From Paraglomus occultum (lineage: Eukaryota > Glomeromycota > Glomeromycetes > Paraglomerales > Paraglomeraceae): a DNA stretch of 19,805 nucleotides. The notes under the pieces were generated by a model. It made no database searches. It saw nothing but the letters and a program-made list of their open reading frames with translations, and was not told the DNA's origin. The position numbers and the translations under genes are program-made. Location: the NCBI GenBank assembly GCA_910592205.1, contig CAJVPJ010000654.1:1-19805 (forward strand). Direction: 5' to 3'. Below, piece by piece: positions 18,853 through 19,805 of this stretch (position 1 is its first letter; each line of letters begins with the position of its first letter).

Positions 18853-19805
18853 TACTAGTAAGTCGATCGTAATGGTTGCCCCAAGTTTTTATTTGTCAAA
18901 ATTTTTCGTATAGTAATGGTACAGATATTAATATGGGTTGAAAATTTTTAAATTTGTAGTTACGTTGTTATTTCTAGAGTTGATCTGAAAATAAGATAAT
19001 TAGTATAATAGTACGTAATCAAGTTACCGAATTTGTAACAATCTTATCAATAATGTTACGGTCGTTAAAGTTTGGAAATGTCATGAGAAATAGAGAATAA
19101 TAGAAGTTTAATACAGTTAGTTGCCTGCATCGTACACAAGCTCCAAATACGAATGCCGAACTTGTAATCTGTTTACGTAAGTTATTATATAGTATATAAT
19201 TTTACCCACGACAACTCATATCATGATTGATAATTTGGTCATGTTCTTTTCTCGCAACGTTAACCAAGAAAACTGAAATACACTTTACTCTCATCTGAAT
19301 TTGATATGTCGAATGCGCCGTGTGAGAGTATTATGGCAATAGTAACAAAAATTACAACTTAATAAATTTAACCAAAGCAGCGCTTAATTTACTTACAATT
19401 TTTAGTCGAAGTGGCATATGATTACTGGTACATATATATATATTTGATCTCCATAGCTGTTTGGCCGAAGAATTGAGTTAGAAAAGTTAAACAGACGGTA
19501 ACTATGAAATTGAGACTGTTTGTATCCTTCAGGCAAGAGTCGTGTTTTTTATAAAGGGGAAAATTTGATATTATTTATTATACGTAATAGGACTGTGGTT
19601 ACATAATTAATCGCGTAAGTTTTAAACTTAATATTTGTTTTTATAAAGATATGTAAATTCAAGCATTGTAGAAAACGTAAAAAATTTCGCAAGAGACGCA
19701 CGTCAAATTAGGGATGGCCAGCTTGTTTAACCCTGAAACCGGAGCTACTCCATCTGGATAACTCGGACGAGTCATGGTTTCGACTACAATCAGACAGGTT
19801 TTCCG
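18853..19805. other. AT-rich region to the window end, no gene supported
   Basis: A short (TA)n run lies near 19432-19442 and GGTTACATAATTAAT recurs at 19597-19611. The last 100 bp are less AT-rich and open on both strands but cut by the window edge: plus gives HLDNSDESWFRL, minus gives a Met-started frame of 38 codons from 19774 (MTRPSYPDGVAPVSG). Neither can be assigned. Confidence 0.45.

Noticed and set aside
1-19805. CRISPR array, bacterial operon, rRNA or tRNA genes
   Set aside because: No regularly spaced repeats, no Shine-Dalgarno pattern, spliced eukaryotic genes throughout, and no tRNA or rRNA signature seen by eye.

Overview
The window looks like nuclear DNA of an AT-rich fungus. 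Genes are separated by long AT-rich gaps, and most are split by short GT-AG introns (about 56 to 116 bp). The proteins are typical of fungi: a STE20-type kinase, a Pgc1-like phospholipase, the urease accessory protein UreD and a GPI-anchored chitin deacetylase. The best clue to lineage is a broken kinase at 8878-11522. Its layout (Cys-pair ribbon, a W-T-x-N helix, then a tyrosine-kinase-like domain with DLG instead of DFG) resembles the hugely expanded kinase families of arbuscular mycorrhizal fungi (Glomeromycotina, e.g. Rhizophagus). That assignment is inference from remembered family patterns, not a search.

Layout: a minus-strand three-exon STE20-like kinase (359-2471); a gap of about 2.9 kb with a few coding-like scraps (2472-5379); a plus-strand three-exon Pgc1-like phosphodiesterase (5380-6576); a gap; a small spliced secretory/membrane gene (7682-8363) whose neighbouring frames (8241-8690) look like a broken continuation, possibly RGS-like; the frameshifted multi-unit kinase (8878-11522); a gap of 2.7 kb with small repeats; intronless UreD (14245-15210); a gap; a two-exon chitin deacetylase (16683-17909); then sequence without a clear gene, carrying a probable 380-bp TA-flanked inverted-repeat element (18473-18852) and an ambiguous open frame cut by the window end.

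Four genes are intact and conserved (kinase, PGC1, UreD, chitin deacetylase). Between PGC1 and UreD lies a block of about 4 kb in which coding-like sequence changes frame many times, several changes falling at A/T runs. Because flanking genes read cleanly, I infer gene decay there rather than general sequencing error. The most unusual content is in this block: a kinase locus built of repeated units, each a zinc-ribbon-like module plus only the N-lobe of a kinase, ending in one kinase with both lobes. The earlier N-lobes have lost key residues and the last retains them.

The intact genes do not form a pathway. They cover signalling (STE20-like kinase), anionic phospholipid turnover (Pgc1), nickel insertion into urease (UreD) and cell-wall chitin-to-chitosan conversion (chitin deacetylase).
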